Shown one piece after another: positions 34,796-43,544 of a stretch of DNA of 64,000 nt. The notes below the pieces were generated by a model, which was not told the DNA's origin, did no database searches, and saw nothing but the letters and a program-made list of their open reading frames with translations. Numbering within the stretch: position 1 is the first letter of the stretch; every line of letters begins with the position of its first letter. The stretch spans positions 62,001-126,000 of the forward strand of contig CAZYQE010000001.1 of the NCBI GenBank assembly GCA_964650315.1, written 5' to 3'. Origin of the DNA: CAJMSU01 sp964650315 (GTDB taxonomy: Bacteria > Bacillota_I > Bacilli_A > RF39 > UBA660). The position numbers and the translations under genes were made by a program.

Positions 34796-35316
34796 TTATA
34801 TGGATTCTTTTTATCTATATGATCAGTAAACATAATACCATTTAAATGATCAAGTTCATGTTGGAAGGCAATAGCTAATTCTTCACGTCCTCTAACATGA
34901 ATTTTTTTACCATCCATATCATAAGCTTCCATTGTAACTCTAGCATATCTAGGAACAATTCCTTCAACTTCACGATTAACACTTAGGCAACCTTCACCCA
35001 TTTCAACATATATCTTTTCCACAGAATTACTAATAATCTTAGGATTAATTAAAACATATTCTTCAAATTCACCTTCATCAATTTCATTAACAACAACAAA
35101 ATATCTTTTAGGAACACCTAACTGTATAGCGGCCATTCCCATACCAGGTCTTAAATCATACTTTTCAGATAATTCTTCAATTTGAGAATTACGTAAATAT
35201 TCCATCATAGTATTAATTAATTCCTTATCCTTTTTAGTAAGAGGAAATTCAACTTCTTTACTAATTTTTCTTAATCTTTTATCTTTTTCATCTAATATAT
35301 CCTTGGTTTTTAACAT
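34768..35316 (-). CDS. def: Peptide deformylase
   Basis: 182 residues, type II length. The three metal-site motifs are present: GMGMAAIQLG (motif 1), EGCLSV (motif 2, with the metal-binding Cys) and QHELDHLNGIMF (motif 3, HExxH). The enzyme removes the formyl group from nascent proteins at the ribosome exit. An upstream TTG frame adds six residues but GGTGGT before the ATG at 35316 favours the shorter form. Confidence 0.96.
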   Translation of the reverse strand: MLKTKDILDEKDKRLRKISKEVEFPLTKKDKELINTMMEYLRNSQIEELSEKYDLRPGMGMAAIQLGVPKRYFVVVNEIDEGEFEEYVLINPKIISNSVEKIYVEMGEGCLSVNREVEGIVPRYARVTMEAYDMDGKKIHVRGREELAIAFQHELDHLNGIMFTDHIDKKNPYKDKDQMRAI

Positions 35317-35370
35317 ACTACCACCAGCCCTCAATCAAAGCATATTATAGCACACATAAAAAACTTAGTC

Positions 35371-35397
35371 AAAAAAAGTGTATAGATATCTATACAC
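35371..35397 (-). terminator. Terminator of the YjcZ-like gene
   Basis: A perfect 20-base palindrome (GTGTATAGAT and its complement, 35378-35397) followed on the minus strand by seven T. Confidence 0.75.
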
Positions 35398-35400
35398 AAA

Positions 35401-35544
35401 TTAATCATTAAAACGAGTACCAACTATAATAACTAATAATATAAATAATACTAAGATAATGGCATAGTTATTATTGTTTCCACAAGTAGTGTAGTATGGC
35501 ATACTATTACCACAACAACTACTTCCTCCACCATAATAATACAT
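35401..35544 (-). CDS. YjcZ-family tiny sporulation/membrane protein
   Basis: A 47-residue gene with AAAGGAGG before its ATG and its own terminator. The sequence is a Gly/Ser/Cys/Tyr-rich head (MYYYGGGSSCCGNSMPYY) and a C-terminal hydrophobic helix YAIILVLFILLVIIVGTRF. The latter matches the YjcZ/YrpE-type tiny proteins of Bacillus (FALIVVLFILLIIVG), which are SigK- or SigE-associated sporulation proteins. It lies in an otherwise empty 330-base gap between def and ftsW. The family match is good for such a short protein; the sporulation role is inferred. Confidence 0.75.
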   Translation of the reverse strand: MYYYGGGSSCCGNSMPYYTTCGNNNNYAIILVLFILLVIIVGTRFND

Positions 35545-35666
35545 AATAGATAGCCTCCTTTACATAATCTACTATAAAATATGTAAAGATATAAATATTG
35601 TTAATTAAAACTACCTATAAAAAAATATAAAAATATGATATTATTATATTAGAATGGAGTGATATA

Positions 35667-36821
35667 GTGAAGAAAGTATTTAAGAACTTAGATAAACCTT
35701 TATTATTAGTAACTATATTACTTTTTGTCGTGGGATTAATTGCAGTATTCTCATCATCTAATGTTACTGCTTATATGTCACATGCAGTTAGTCCATATAA
35801 TTATTTTTTAAAACAATTATTTTTCCTAATAGCAGGATTAATATTATTCTTTTTAATGATAGGAATGTCCACCAAAACATATGGAAAACTATCCTGGGCA
35901 CTATTATTAATAGTAATTGCATCATTAGTATGTCTACTTGTAATAGGAAGAGCTAAAAACCAAGCAATATCTTGGTTTGATTTAGGAATTATTAGTATTC
36001 AACCTAGTGAGTTTGCTAAAGTGATAACGATTATTTGGTTAGCTAGATATTATGATTTAAATTCTAAAAACTTAAACACATATATGAAAAGTTTATTTCC
36101 AATAGGAATATGTATGATTATATGTTTATTAATTTTTATTCAACCAGATTTAGGTACCACTATAATATATAGTGCAATAGTAGGCGCAATTTTCTTCTCA
36201 TCACCAGTACCTAAATCCATAAAATTTAAAATAATGTTTTTAGGAATAGGTTTAATAATATTCGCAGCTTTAGGTTATAAAACAATAGGTAGTGGAGTAT
36301 TACAAGATAGACAAAATGAAAGATTTAATTATAGGAATCCATGTAAGAGATTACTATCTACAGGTAACCAAGTATGTAATGGATATATTGCGATTAATAA
36401 TGGAGGACTTACTGGAGTAGGTCTAGGTAATTCAACTCAAAAGTATTTATATTTACCAGAACCATATACAGATTTTATATTCGCAATTATAGTAGAAGAA
36501 ATGGGAGTATTATTTGGAATCTTTATACTTCTGGCATATATGTTTTTATTATATAGAATACTTGCGATTGGTAGAAAAAGTAAAAGTAATAGTGGAGCTA
36601 TGATGTGTTATGGAATAGCTGTTTATATATTCTTACATATCGCAGTAAACTTATTAGGTTTATTTGGATTAATGCCAATGACAGGGGTACCATTACCATT
36701 TATGAGTTATGGAGGAAGTTTTACTATTTGTTTAATAGCTGCTTTAACAGTAGTACAACAAGTAAATATAGAAAACAAAAAAGGAACAGAAAAAACAAGA
36801 AGAAGAAAAAGAAGAGCTTAA
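35667..36821 (+). CDS. ftsW: FtsW cell-division peptidoglycan glycosyltransferase
   Basis: 384 residues with about ten membrane helices. FSSSNVTAYMSH in the first loop, LGIISIQPSEFAKVITI, FIQPDLGTTIIY, the large extracellular loop with the NNGGLTGVGLGNSTQKYLYL region, PEPYTDFIFAI and GVPLPFMSYGGS, matching FtsW more closely than the copy at 8918. FtsW makes septal glycan with its partner PBP2b. Starts at GTG behind GGAGTGATATA. The C-terminal tail is very basic. FtsL and PBP are encoded 17 kb away. Confidence 0.92.
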   Translation: MKKVFKNLDKPLLLVTILLFVVGLIAVFSSSNVTAYMSHAVSPYNYFLKQLFFLIAGLILFFLMIGMSTKTYGKLSWALLLIVIASLVCLLVIGRAKNQAISWFDLGIISIQPSEFAKVITIIWLARYYDLNSKNLNTYMKSLFPIGICMIICLLIFIQPDLGTTIIYSAIVGAIFFSSPVPKSIKFKIMFLGIGLIIFAALGYKTIGSGVLQDRQNERFNYRNPCKRLLSTGNQVCNGYIAINNGGLTGVGLGNSTQKYLYLPEPYTDFIFAIIVEEMGVLFGIFILLAYMFLLYRILAIGRKSKSNSGAMMCYGIAVYIFLHIAVNLLGLFGLMPMTGVPLPFMSYGGSFTICLIAALTVVQQVNIENKKGTEKTRRRKRRA

Positions 36822-36837
36822 TAGTTCTTTTTTTGTT
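36812..36837 (+). terminator. Rho-independent terminator of ftsW
   Basis: AAGAGCT pairs with AGTTCTT (one wobble) over TAAT, followed by T; the stop codon lies in the loop. Confidence 0.75.
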
Positions 36838-36922
36838 TTACGTAAATAGAATATTAATATAAGTAAAACAATTGACTATAATATTAAGTAATTATATATT
36901 ATATATAATAGGAGGAAAATAT

Positions 36923-38806
36923 ATGGAAGAAGAAAATAAAGTATTAGAAGATGATACTGAAATATTAGATGATAATGTTCCAACAGAAAATAATGAAGGA
37001 TTAAATGAAAATGTGGAAGAACCACTTCCAGAAATAAATAATAATGAAGGGATGGAAGAACCATTACCAGAAGTAAACAATCAAGAAACACCAGTAGAGA
37101 CTCCGATAGAGGAACCTATTGAAACTCCAGTAGAACCAACTCCAATAGAGGATAATTCTGCAGTTATGGAAGAAACTCCAATAGAAGATAATTCTACTAT
37201 GATGCAAGATAATCCAATGGATATGAATGAAACAAATACAACACCTGTTTCTCCAATAGAAGAACCAAGTGATAAAAAAGAAAAGAAAAAAGGTAAAAAG
37301 GCACCAGTAATTATAATTCTTTTATTACTTATTGCTATTGGTGTAGGAGTTTATTTCTATTTAACTAATTCAAAATCAGAAAAGGTTAAATCTCCAGAAA
37401 AACAATCTGCCTATAGAATATCTGGAAATGATTTAACAGATTTTGACTTAAGATTTATGCAATTAGAAAATAATAACAAAAATAAAATATATAGTCCACT
37501 TTCTATTAAATATGCCCTAGCTATGTTAAAAGAAGGTGCTAAAGGAGATACTAAAGATCAAATTACTGATATCATAGGTGACTATAAAGCTAGAAAATAT
37601 GTAAATAATAAAAATATGTCATTTGCAAATGGAATGTTTATAAAAGATACTTATAAAGATTCAGTAAAACAAACATATGTAGATAATTTAAAAGAAAACT
37701 ATAATGCAGAAGTTATATATGATACATTCAAAACACCAGATAATCTAAACAAATGGGTTAGTGATAAAACATTTGGATTAATAAAAGATTTATTTGATAA
37801 TGTATCAGATAAAAATTATGAACTTGTTAATGCATTAGCTATTGATATGAATTGGAATAATTTAATTCAAAATGAAGAGGGTAGAACTATCCCAGGAAAA
37901 TGGTATAATGTTTCATATGCTCATGAAGATTACGAAGATCATGTTGATCTTCTAGGATATAATCAATATAAATCAATGACATTTAATAATAAAAATAATA
38001 TTAAATCAGTTGAAGTAAGAGCTAGTATTAATAATTATAATATTGTAAAAGAATTAGGAAAAGATAAAATAAAAGAAACAGTAAAAAAAGAATATGATAA
38101 ATTTGTTAAAGAAAAACCATGTGGTAATGATTATGATTATTCACCATTAACTGATCAATATTTTAATGAATATATTAAGGATATAGATGCAAATTATAAA
38201 AAAGTAGATGAATCAACAGATTTCTTAATGCATGATGATAAAAATGTAAAAGTTTTTGCAAAAAATTTAAAAGAATATGATGGCACAACTTTACAATATG
38301 TTGGTATTATGCCTAAAAATGAAGATTTAGATAAATATGTTAAAAATATGAATGCTAAAAAGATTAATAAGATAATGGGTAACTTAAAAGAAATAAAATC
38401 AGAAAACTTTAAAGAAGGTAAAGTAACTAAGATAAAAGCTACAATACCATTATTTAAATTTGATTATAAATTAGAATTAAAAGCAGATTTAAATAAGATG
38501 GGAATTAAAAATGTATTTAATAAAGATAAAGCAGATTTATCAAATTTAACTAGTGAAAAAACATATATAGATAGTGCTTCACATAAAGCTAATATAGAAT
38601 TTTCTAATGAAGGAATTAAAGCTGCTGCTGCTACAGAAGTTGGTGGAGCTGGATCTACTTCAGGTTGCGGATTTGATTATCAATTTAAAATTCCAGTAGA
38701 AGAAATAGATCTAACTTTTGATAAACCATATATGTTTATTATTAGAGATAAAAGCACTGGTGAAGTATGGTTTGCTGGTACAGTATATGAACCAAGTACT
38801 AATTAA
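36923..38806 (+). CDS. Membrane-anchored serpin (serine protease inhibitor)
   Basis: 627 residues from the ATG behind AGGAGG. An acidic, Pro/Glu-rich cytoplasmic head (about 1-120, with repeats of TPIEDNS and EEPLPE type), a membrane helix (about 127-147, APVIIILLLLIAIGVGVYFY) and an extracellular serpin domain (about 160-627). Serpin marks: IYSPLSIKYALAMLKEGAKG, FANGMFIKD, a reactive-loop hinge NEGIKAAAATEVGG near residue 562 and the closing FDKPYMFIIRDKSTGEVWF. The Ala-rich hinge is that of inhibitory serpins. The loop beyond the hinge (GGAGSTSGCGFDYQF) sets target specificity and contains a Cys. Probably protects against host or competitor proteases. Rare in bacteria. Confidence 0.88.
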   Translation: MEEENKVLEDDTEILDDNVPTENNEGLNENVEEPLPEINNNEGMEEPLPEVNNQETPVETPIEEPIETPVEPTPIEDNSAVMEETPIEDNSTMMQDNPMDMNETNTTPVSPIEEPSDKKEKKKGKKAPVIIILLLLIAIGVGVYFYLTNSKSEKVKSPEKQSAYRISGNDLTDFDLRFMQLENNNKNKIYSPLSIKYALAMLKEGAKGDTKDQITDIIGDYKARKYVNNKNMSFANGMFIKDTYKDSVKQTYVDNLKENYNAEVIYDTFKTPDNLNKWVSDKTFGLIKDLFDNVSDKNYELVNALAIDMNWNNLIQNEEGRTIPGKWYNVSYAHEDYEDHVDLLGYNQYKSMTFNNKNNIKSVEVRASINNYNIVKELGKDKIKETVKKEYDKFVKEKPCGNDYDYSPLTDQYFNEYIKDIDANYKKVDESTDFLMHDDKNVKVFAKNLKEYDGTTLQYVGIMPKNEDLDKYVKNMNAKKINKIMGNLKEIKSENFKEGKVTKIKATIPLFKFDYKLELKADLNKMGIKNVFNKDKADLSNLTSEKTYIDSASHKANIEFSNEGIKAAAATEVGGAGSTSGCGFDYQFKIPVEEIDLTFDKPYMFIIRDKSTGEVWFAGTVYEPSTN

Positions 38807-38819
38807 TAAAAAGTAAAGA

Positions 38820-38850
38820 GAAAATACAAATAATTTGTATTTTCTTTTTT
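38820..38850 (+). terminator. Rho-independent terminator of the serpin gene
   Basis: GAAAATACAAA and TTTGTATTTTC form an 11-bp stem over TAA, followed by six T. Confidence 0.85.
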
Positions 38851-38895
38851 ATTTGGTAAAATATGATATAATTTAGGAGAAAAAGTGGTGATATT

Positions 38896-40122
38896 ATGGA
38901 TAAAATAGTTATTATTGGTGGAGGAGCTTCAGGTCTAGTAAGTTCTATTATTAGTAAGAATGAAAATAATAAAGTAATCATATTAGAAAGAAATAAAGAT
39001 TGTGGTAAGAAATTACTAATGACTGGTAATGGTAGATGTAATTACTTTAATAGTAATCAAGATTTAAGTAATTATTATAGTAATGATAATAATCTAATAA
39101 AAGAATTTATTAATACTAAAAATATATACAAAGTATTAAAGTTTTTTGATGGGTTAGAAATTACTCCTAAAATAAAAGATAACTTATATTATCCATTTTC
39201 TAATCAAGCAGTAACTATAAAAAATGCATTAGTAGAAGAAGTAAAAAGAAGTGGAGTTATTATAAAAAATAACTTCTTAGTAAAAAGTATTACTAAAGAA
39301 AATAATAAATTTATAATAAAATCAGATAAAGAAACTATTACTTGTGATAAAGTAATAATCTCTACTGGATCATACTCATATCCTAAAACAGGTAGTACAG
39401 GTATGGGTTATAAATTCTTAGAAAAATTTGGTCATAAAATAGAAAAAGTATATCCAAATCTTATGGGTGTTAAAAGTGATGCTAAATTTTTAAAAGAATG
39501 GACTGGTGTAAGAAGTGAAGTAAAACTATCTTTATTTGAAGATAATAAATTATCAAAAGAAGAGTATGGTGAAGCTCAATTTACTAAATATGGTATTAGT
39601 GGTATATGTACTTTTAATTTATCAGGGTCAATAGTAAAAGGATTAGATAATAAAAAACAAGAAGTAATAAAAATAAACTTTATACCATTCTTAGATTACA
39701 TAGAAAAAGAAGAGTATATAGAATGGTTAATATATAAGACTAAGAAACTAGATTTATCTATATCTAAAGTATTAGAAAGAATACTTAATTATAAATTAGT
39801 AAATATTATTTTAAAAGAATCTAATATAGATAGTAACAAATTATTTACAGAGTTATCAAAAGAAGAACAAAAAACTTTAATAGATAATCTAATATCATTT
39901 AAATTAAATATAATTGATACAAATAGTTTTGAAGAAGCTCAAACTTGTAGTGGAGGAGTTTCATTAAAAGAAGTTAATTTAGAAACAATGGAGTCACAAA
40001 TAGTAAGTAATTTATATATAACAGGTGAACTACTAGATATAGTAGGTTTATGTGGTGGTTATAATTTAACTATTGCTTGGTTAAGTGGAATACTTGCAGG
40101 AAGAAGTGTTAATAATGATTAG
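38896..40122 (+). CDS. HI0933/BaiN-family FAD-dependent oxidoreductase
   Basis: 408 residues. Rossmann FAD motif VIIGGGASGLVSSI at the N terminus, KKLLMTGNGRCNYFN, VIISTGSYSYPKTGSTGMGY, EAQTCSGGVSLKEVN and the closing VVGLCGGYNLTIAWLSGI-type motif, all diagnostic of the HI0933 (BaiN/RdsA) group. These flavoproteins are used in various redox steps; the substrate is not known here. It overlaps the next flavoprotein gene by eight bases, so the two form an operon. GGTGATATT precedes the ATG. Confidence 0.88.
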   Translation: MDKIVIIGGGASGLVSSIISKNENNKVIILERNKDCGKKLLMTGNGRCNYFNSNQDLSNYYSNDNNLIKEFINTKNIYKVLKFFDGLEITPKIKDNLYYPFSNQAVTIKNALVEEVKRSGVIIKNNFLVKSITKENNKFIIKSDKETITCDKVIISTGSYSYPKTGSTGMGYKFLEKFGHKIEKVYPNLMGVKSDAKFLKEWTGVRSEVKLSLFEDNKLSKEEYGEAQFTKYGISGICTFNLSGSIVKGLDNKKQEVIKINFIPFLDYIEKEEYIEWLIYKTKKLDLSISKVLERILNYKLVNIILKESNIDSNKLFTELSKEEQKTLIDNLISFKLNIIDTNSFEEAQTCSGGVSLKEVNLETMESQIVSNLYITGELLDIVGLCGGYNLTIAWLSGILAGRSVNND

Positions 40123-41671
40123 ATTAAGACAAGTAAGAGTTCCAATAGATAAAGAAATAGATTTAAAAAAGAAAGTATCTAAATTATTAAAAACAAAAGA
40201 ATCTAATATAAAGAATATTAAGTGTATAAAAAAATCTATTGATGCAAGAGATAAAAATAATATTTTATATGTATATGAATTAGATGTAGAAGTTTTGAGT
40301 GAAGATATTGTTTTAAAGAAAATAAATTCTAAAGATATATTTAAAAGTATAAGTAAAAAGTATTCTTTTCCTAAAATAAACAATAAAGATAAAAAGATAG
40401 TTATAGTAGGAAGTGGGCCTGCTGGACTATTTTGTGGATACGTTCTTGCTGAAAATGGATACAAACCTATAGTTATAGAACGTGGAGAAAAAATAGAAGA
40501 CAGAGTAAAAACTGTAGAAGAATTTTGGAAAAATAATAACTTAAATATAAATAATAATGTCTGTTTTGGAGAAGGCGGAGCAGGTACTTTTTCTGATGGA
40601 AAATTAAATACTTTAACAAAAGATAAAGAATCTAGAGGTAATAAAGTATTTTCCATATTTATAGAAAATGGTGCACCTGGTGAAATAGCTTATGATTCCC
40701 TTCCTCATATTGGAACAGACAAATTAAGAGAAGTAGTTAAAAATATTAGAAATAAGATAATAGATATGGGTGGAGAATTTTTATTTAATAGTTTAGTTAC
40801 TGATATTAATATAAAGAATAATAAAGTATGTAGTGTAATTGTAAATGACAAAGAAATAGAATGTGATAACTTAGTTCTTGCAATTGGTCATAGTGCAAGA
40901 GACACTTTTGAAATGTTGCATAAAAAAGGTGTTTGTATGGAATCCAAACCATTCGCAATAGGACTTCGTGTAGAACATCCTCAATCTATGATAAATAAAT
41001 CTCAATATGGAGATTCATATAAAAAACTAAATCCCGCTAGTTATAAACTAACATATAATACTAAAAAAGGTAGAGGAGTATATTCATTCTGTATGTGTCC
41101 AGGTGGATATGTAGTAAACTCATCTACTGAAAAAGATGGATTAGTAATCAATGGTATGAGTGATTATAAACGTGATAGTAAAAATTCTAATAGCGCTATT
41201 GTCGTAACAGTTAATAAAAATGACTATGGAAAAGAATTATTTGATGGAGTAAAATTCCAAAGAGAATTAGAAAGACAAGCTTATAAATTAGGGGAAGGTA
41301 ATATACCAGTACAATTATATAAAGATTTTATAGATAAAAAAGTTAGCACTAAATTTAGCTATGATCCTTGTATTAAAGGCAATTATAAATTTAGTGACTT
41401 AAACAAGTTATTGCCAGACTATGTATCTGATTCTATAAAGGAAGCTTTGCCAATGTTTGGGAAAAAGATTAAAGGTTTTGATAGGGATGATATTATTATG
41501 TTAGGTATTGAATCTAGGACTTCATCACCTATAAAGATTAAACGTAATGAAAAAGGTATTTCTAATATAGAAGGAATATATCCATGTGGAGAAGGTGCTG
41601 GATATTCTGGAGGTATTACTACTTCTGCAATTGATGGTATAAAACAAGCTGAGAATATTGCTAGAAATTGA
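40115..41671 (+). CDS. COG2509-type FAD-dependent dehydrogenase
   Basis: 518 residues starting at an ATG inside the end of the previous gene. About 90 N-terminal residues (MIRLRQVRVPIDKEID, then a ferredoxin-like alpha-beta region) precede the FAD domain IVIVGSGPAGLFCGYVLAENGY. Further marks: FGEGGAGTFSDGKLNT, LVLAIGHSARDTFEML, RPFAIGLRVEHPQ-like FAIGLRVEHPQ and the final PCGEGAGYSGGITTSAIDG. The family is conserved in Firmicutes but uncharacterised; a reductase role is likely. No membrane segment. Confidence 0.85.
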   Translation: MIRLRQVRVPIDKEIDLKKKVSKLLKTKESNIKNIKCIKKSIDARDKNNILYVYELDVEVLSEDIVLKKINSKDIFKSISKKYSFPKINNKDKKIVIVGSGPAGLFCGYVLAENGYKPIVIERGEKIEDRVKTVEEFWKNNNLNINNNVCFGEGGAGTFSDGKLNTLTKDKESRGNKVFSIFIENGAPGEIAYDSLPHIGTDKLREVVKNIRNKIIDMGGEFLFNSLVTDINIKNNKVCSVIVNDKEIECDNLVLAIGHSARDTFEMLHKKGVCMESKPFAIGLRVEHPQSMINKSQYGDSYKKLNPASYKLTYNTKKGRGVYSFCMCPGGYVVNSSTEKDGLVINGMSDYKRDSKNSNSAIVVTVNKNDYGKELFDGVKFQRELERQAYKLGEGNIPVQLYKDFIDKKVSTKFSYDPCIKGNYKFSDLNKLLPDYVSDSIKEALPMFGKKIKGFDRDDIIMLGIESRTSSPIKIKRNEKGISNIEGIYPCGEGAGYSGGITTSAIDGIKQAENIARN

Positions 41672-41696
41672 TTTTTTAGTAATTTTATGGTATAAT
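41668..41696 (+). promoter_or_regulatory. Promoter of the DHH phosphoesterase gene
   Basis: TTGATT at 41668-41673 and TATAAT at 41691-41696 with a 17-base spacer; the -35 box overlaps the stop codon of the upstream gene. Confidence 0.65.
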
Positions 41697-41721
41697 ATGA
41701 AGCCATATAAGGGGGATTATT

Positions 41722-42816
41722 ATGGGAAAGTCAATAAAGTCCTTGAAAGATATGTTTGTAGATATTTCTACTACATCTTCTAAGATATTTATTGTAGGTC
41801 ATGATGAACCAGATTATGATGCTATTGCGTCTGCAATAGGTCTTAGTGAATTGTGCCAAAATTATGGTATAGATTCGTATTTAATTGTTGATGATAATGA
41901 TATAGAATTAGAACCCGGTGTTAAGCAAATTATCGATAAAGAAAAAGAAAGATGTAATATTATTAATATAGAAGAATTTGAAGAATTAAAAGATAATATG
42001 TCGTCTTTAATAGTAACTGATACTAATAACCAATCTTTAGTATCTGTAAGAGATTACTTAGAAGATTTTAAAGATATTTTAATAATAGACCATCATGCAG
42101 AAAGTGTAAGAACTATTGATACTGAAAATAAACATATAGATGAAGATGCATCAAGTGCTAGTGAAATAGTTACTAATTTGTTAAGTAATTTAAAAGTTAA
42201 GTATAGTAAAGACACAGCTAACTATTTATTATCAGGTATCAGACTAGATACTAAAAGATTTAAAAAGAATACTTCTGCTAATACATATGATCAAGTTAGA
42301 AAATTACTTAACAGAGGTGCAACTATGGATTATGTAGAAGATTTGTTCACAACTGAAATAGATGTAGATAAAGCTATATCTTTACTTATACATGATGATC
42401 ATAATACAAGAATGGTAGAATATGGTGATCCTAACTTTGATAGAGATAATATATTACTTAAGGGTTATAATGTATCTTTTACTTTAAATAGACTAGATCC
42501 AACTAAAGGTTATAAAAAAGTTGTTTTAGCTCAAACTGCAGATAGAATGATAAGTTTTAGAACTACAGATGCTTCTTTTGTTTTAGGATATATTAACCCT
42601 AATACTGTTTATATATCCGGAAGAAGTAAAGGTAAAATAGATGTTGGAAAAATAATGGATAAAATGAATGGTGGTGGAAGCATTCGAAGTGCAGGATGTA
42701 GAATAGATAATCCAGATGATATATTTGAAATCGAAAAAGAGTTAATGCAACAAATAGAATGGGGTCTTCCTAAAGAAGAAGTAAAAAAATTAATAAAAAA
42801 ACCAAGAGAAGTGTAG
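41722..42816 (+). CDS. Stand-alone DHH/DHHA1 phosphoesterase, GdpP-like
   Basis: 364 residues. DHH-domain motifs: GHDEPDYDAIASAIG (motif I), TDTNNQ (motif II), IIDHHAES (motif III) and GIRLDTKRF (motif IV). The pattern is that of the catalytic half of GdpP, the c-di-AMP phosphodiesterase, but the two membrane helices, PAS and GGDEF domains are absent. In the DHHA1 part GGGSIRSAGC replaces the usual GGGHxxAAG, so the substrate-binding His is missing. It may hydrolyse a linear dinucleotide or be a modified cyclic-dinucleotide enzyme. AAGGGGG precedes the ATG. Confidence 0.8.
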   Translation: MGKSIKSLKDMFVDISTTSSKIFIVGHDEPDYDAIASAIGLSELCQNYGIDSYLIVDDNDIELEPGVKQIIDKEKERCNIINIEEFEELKDNMSSLIVTDTNNQSLVSVRDYLEDFKDILIIDHHAESVRTIDTENKHIDEDASSASEIVTNLLSNLKVKYSKDTANYLLSGIRLDTKRFKKNTSANTYDQVRKLLNRGATMDYVEDLFTTEIDVDKAISLLIHDDHNTRMVEYGDPNFDRDNILLKGYNVSFTLNRLDPTKGYKKVVLAQTADRMISFRTTDASFVLGYINPNTVYISGRSKGKIDVGKIMDKMNGGGSIRSAGCRIDNPDDIFEIEKELMQQIEWGLPKEEVKKLIKKPREV

Positions 42817-42831
42817 AACTTTTCTTTTTTT
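42804..42831 (+). terminator. Rho-independent terminator
   Basis: AAGAGAAGT pairs with ACTTTTCTT (one wobble) over five bases, then T tract; the stop codon lies in the loop. Confidence 0.8.
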
Positions 42832-42860
42832 ATACAATAATTTAAATAGGAGGTGTAATT

Positions 42861-43544
42861 ATTACTTTTAAATATCGTTATAGAAAACAAATAACTATTG
42901 GAATTATTGTATTTATTTTAATTCTATCTACTACTATATTTACAATATCTAAAATACTAAATACAAAAACTAAAAATACTAATAAAAAAGAATTATTACT
43001 ATCTAGAAAAGAAACAGTTAAAAAGAAAAAGACTACTCCTAAAAAAGTAATAGTAGATATAAAAGGAGAAGTAAATGTTCCAGGTATATATGAATTAAAA
43101 ACTAATTCTAGAGTAATAGATGTTATAGAAATGGCTGGAGGATTAACTGATAAAGCTAATACTTCTGTAATTAATTTAAGTAAAAAGATTACTGATGAAA
43201 TGGTAATTATAATTTATAGTAATTATGAAGTAAATAATTTTAAAAGAACTAAAGAAATAGAAGCTAGCCTAATAGAAATGTGCAAACAAAAAGATTCTAA
43301 TTCTCTAAAGAATGATGCTTGTATAGATGGAGATAAAACTACTAAAGATAATAATTCTAAAGTAAATATAAATACTGCTACTAAAGAAGAATTAATGACG
43401 TTATCTGGTATAGGAGAAGCTAAAGCTAATGATATTATTTCTTATAGAAATAAAAATACTTTTAAAACAATAGATGAAATTAAAAATATAAAAGGTATAG
43501 GAGACGCAGTATTTGCTAAAATTAAGGACCGTCTTACTATCTAA
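42861..43544 (+). CDS. comEA: ComEA competence DNA receptor, apparent ATT start
   Basis: The open frame has a stop at 42843-42845 and no ATG, GTG or TTG until 43131, yet everything between reads as ComEA: membrane helix KQITIGIIVFILILSTTIF, a charged linker, the SLBB domain VIVDIKGEVNVPGIYELK, then the helix-hairpin-helix tail VNINTATKEELMTLSGIGEAKA and IDEIKNIKGIGDAVFAKI. AGGAGGTG at 42848-42855 points to the ATT at 42861, five bases on. With this start the protein has 227 residues, the normal length. ComEA binds double-stranded DNA outside the membrane and hands it to ComEC, whose gene overlaps. The identification is certain; the start is inferred. Confidence 0.9.
   Translation: MTFKYRYRKQITIGIIVFILILSTTIFTISKILNTKTKNTNKKELLLSRKETVKKKKTTPKKVIVDIKGEVNVPGIYELKTNSRVIDVIEMAGGLTDKANTSVINLSKKITDEMVIIIYSNYEVNNFKRTKEIEASLIEMCKQKDSNSLKNDACIDGDKTTKDNNSKVNINTATKEELMTLSGIGEAKANDIISYRNKNTFKTIDEIKNIKGIGDAVFAKIKDRLTI

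Noticed and set aside
40081..40656. 191-codon open frame on the minus strand across the two flavoprotein genes
   Set aside because: Antisense to the conserved FAD domain of the COG2509 protein; Phe/Ser/Leu-rich shadow with no ribosome site.
43131..43544. A 137-residue ComEA starting at the ATG at 43131
   Set aside because: It would remove the membrane helix and half of the SLBB domain, and no ribosome site precedes that ATG.
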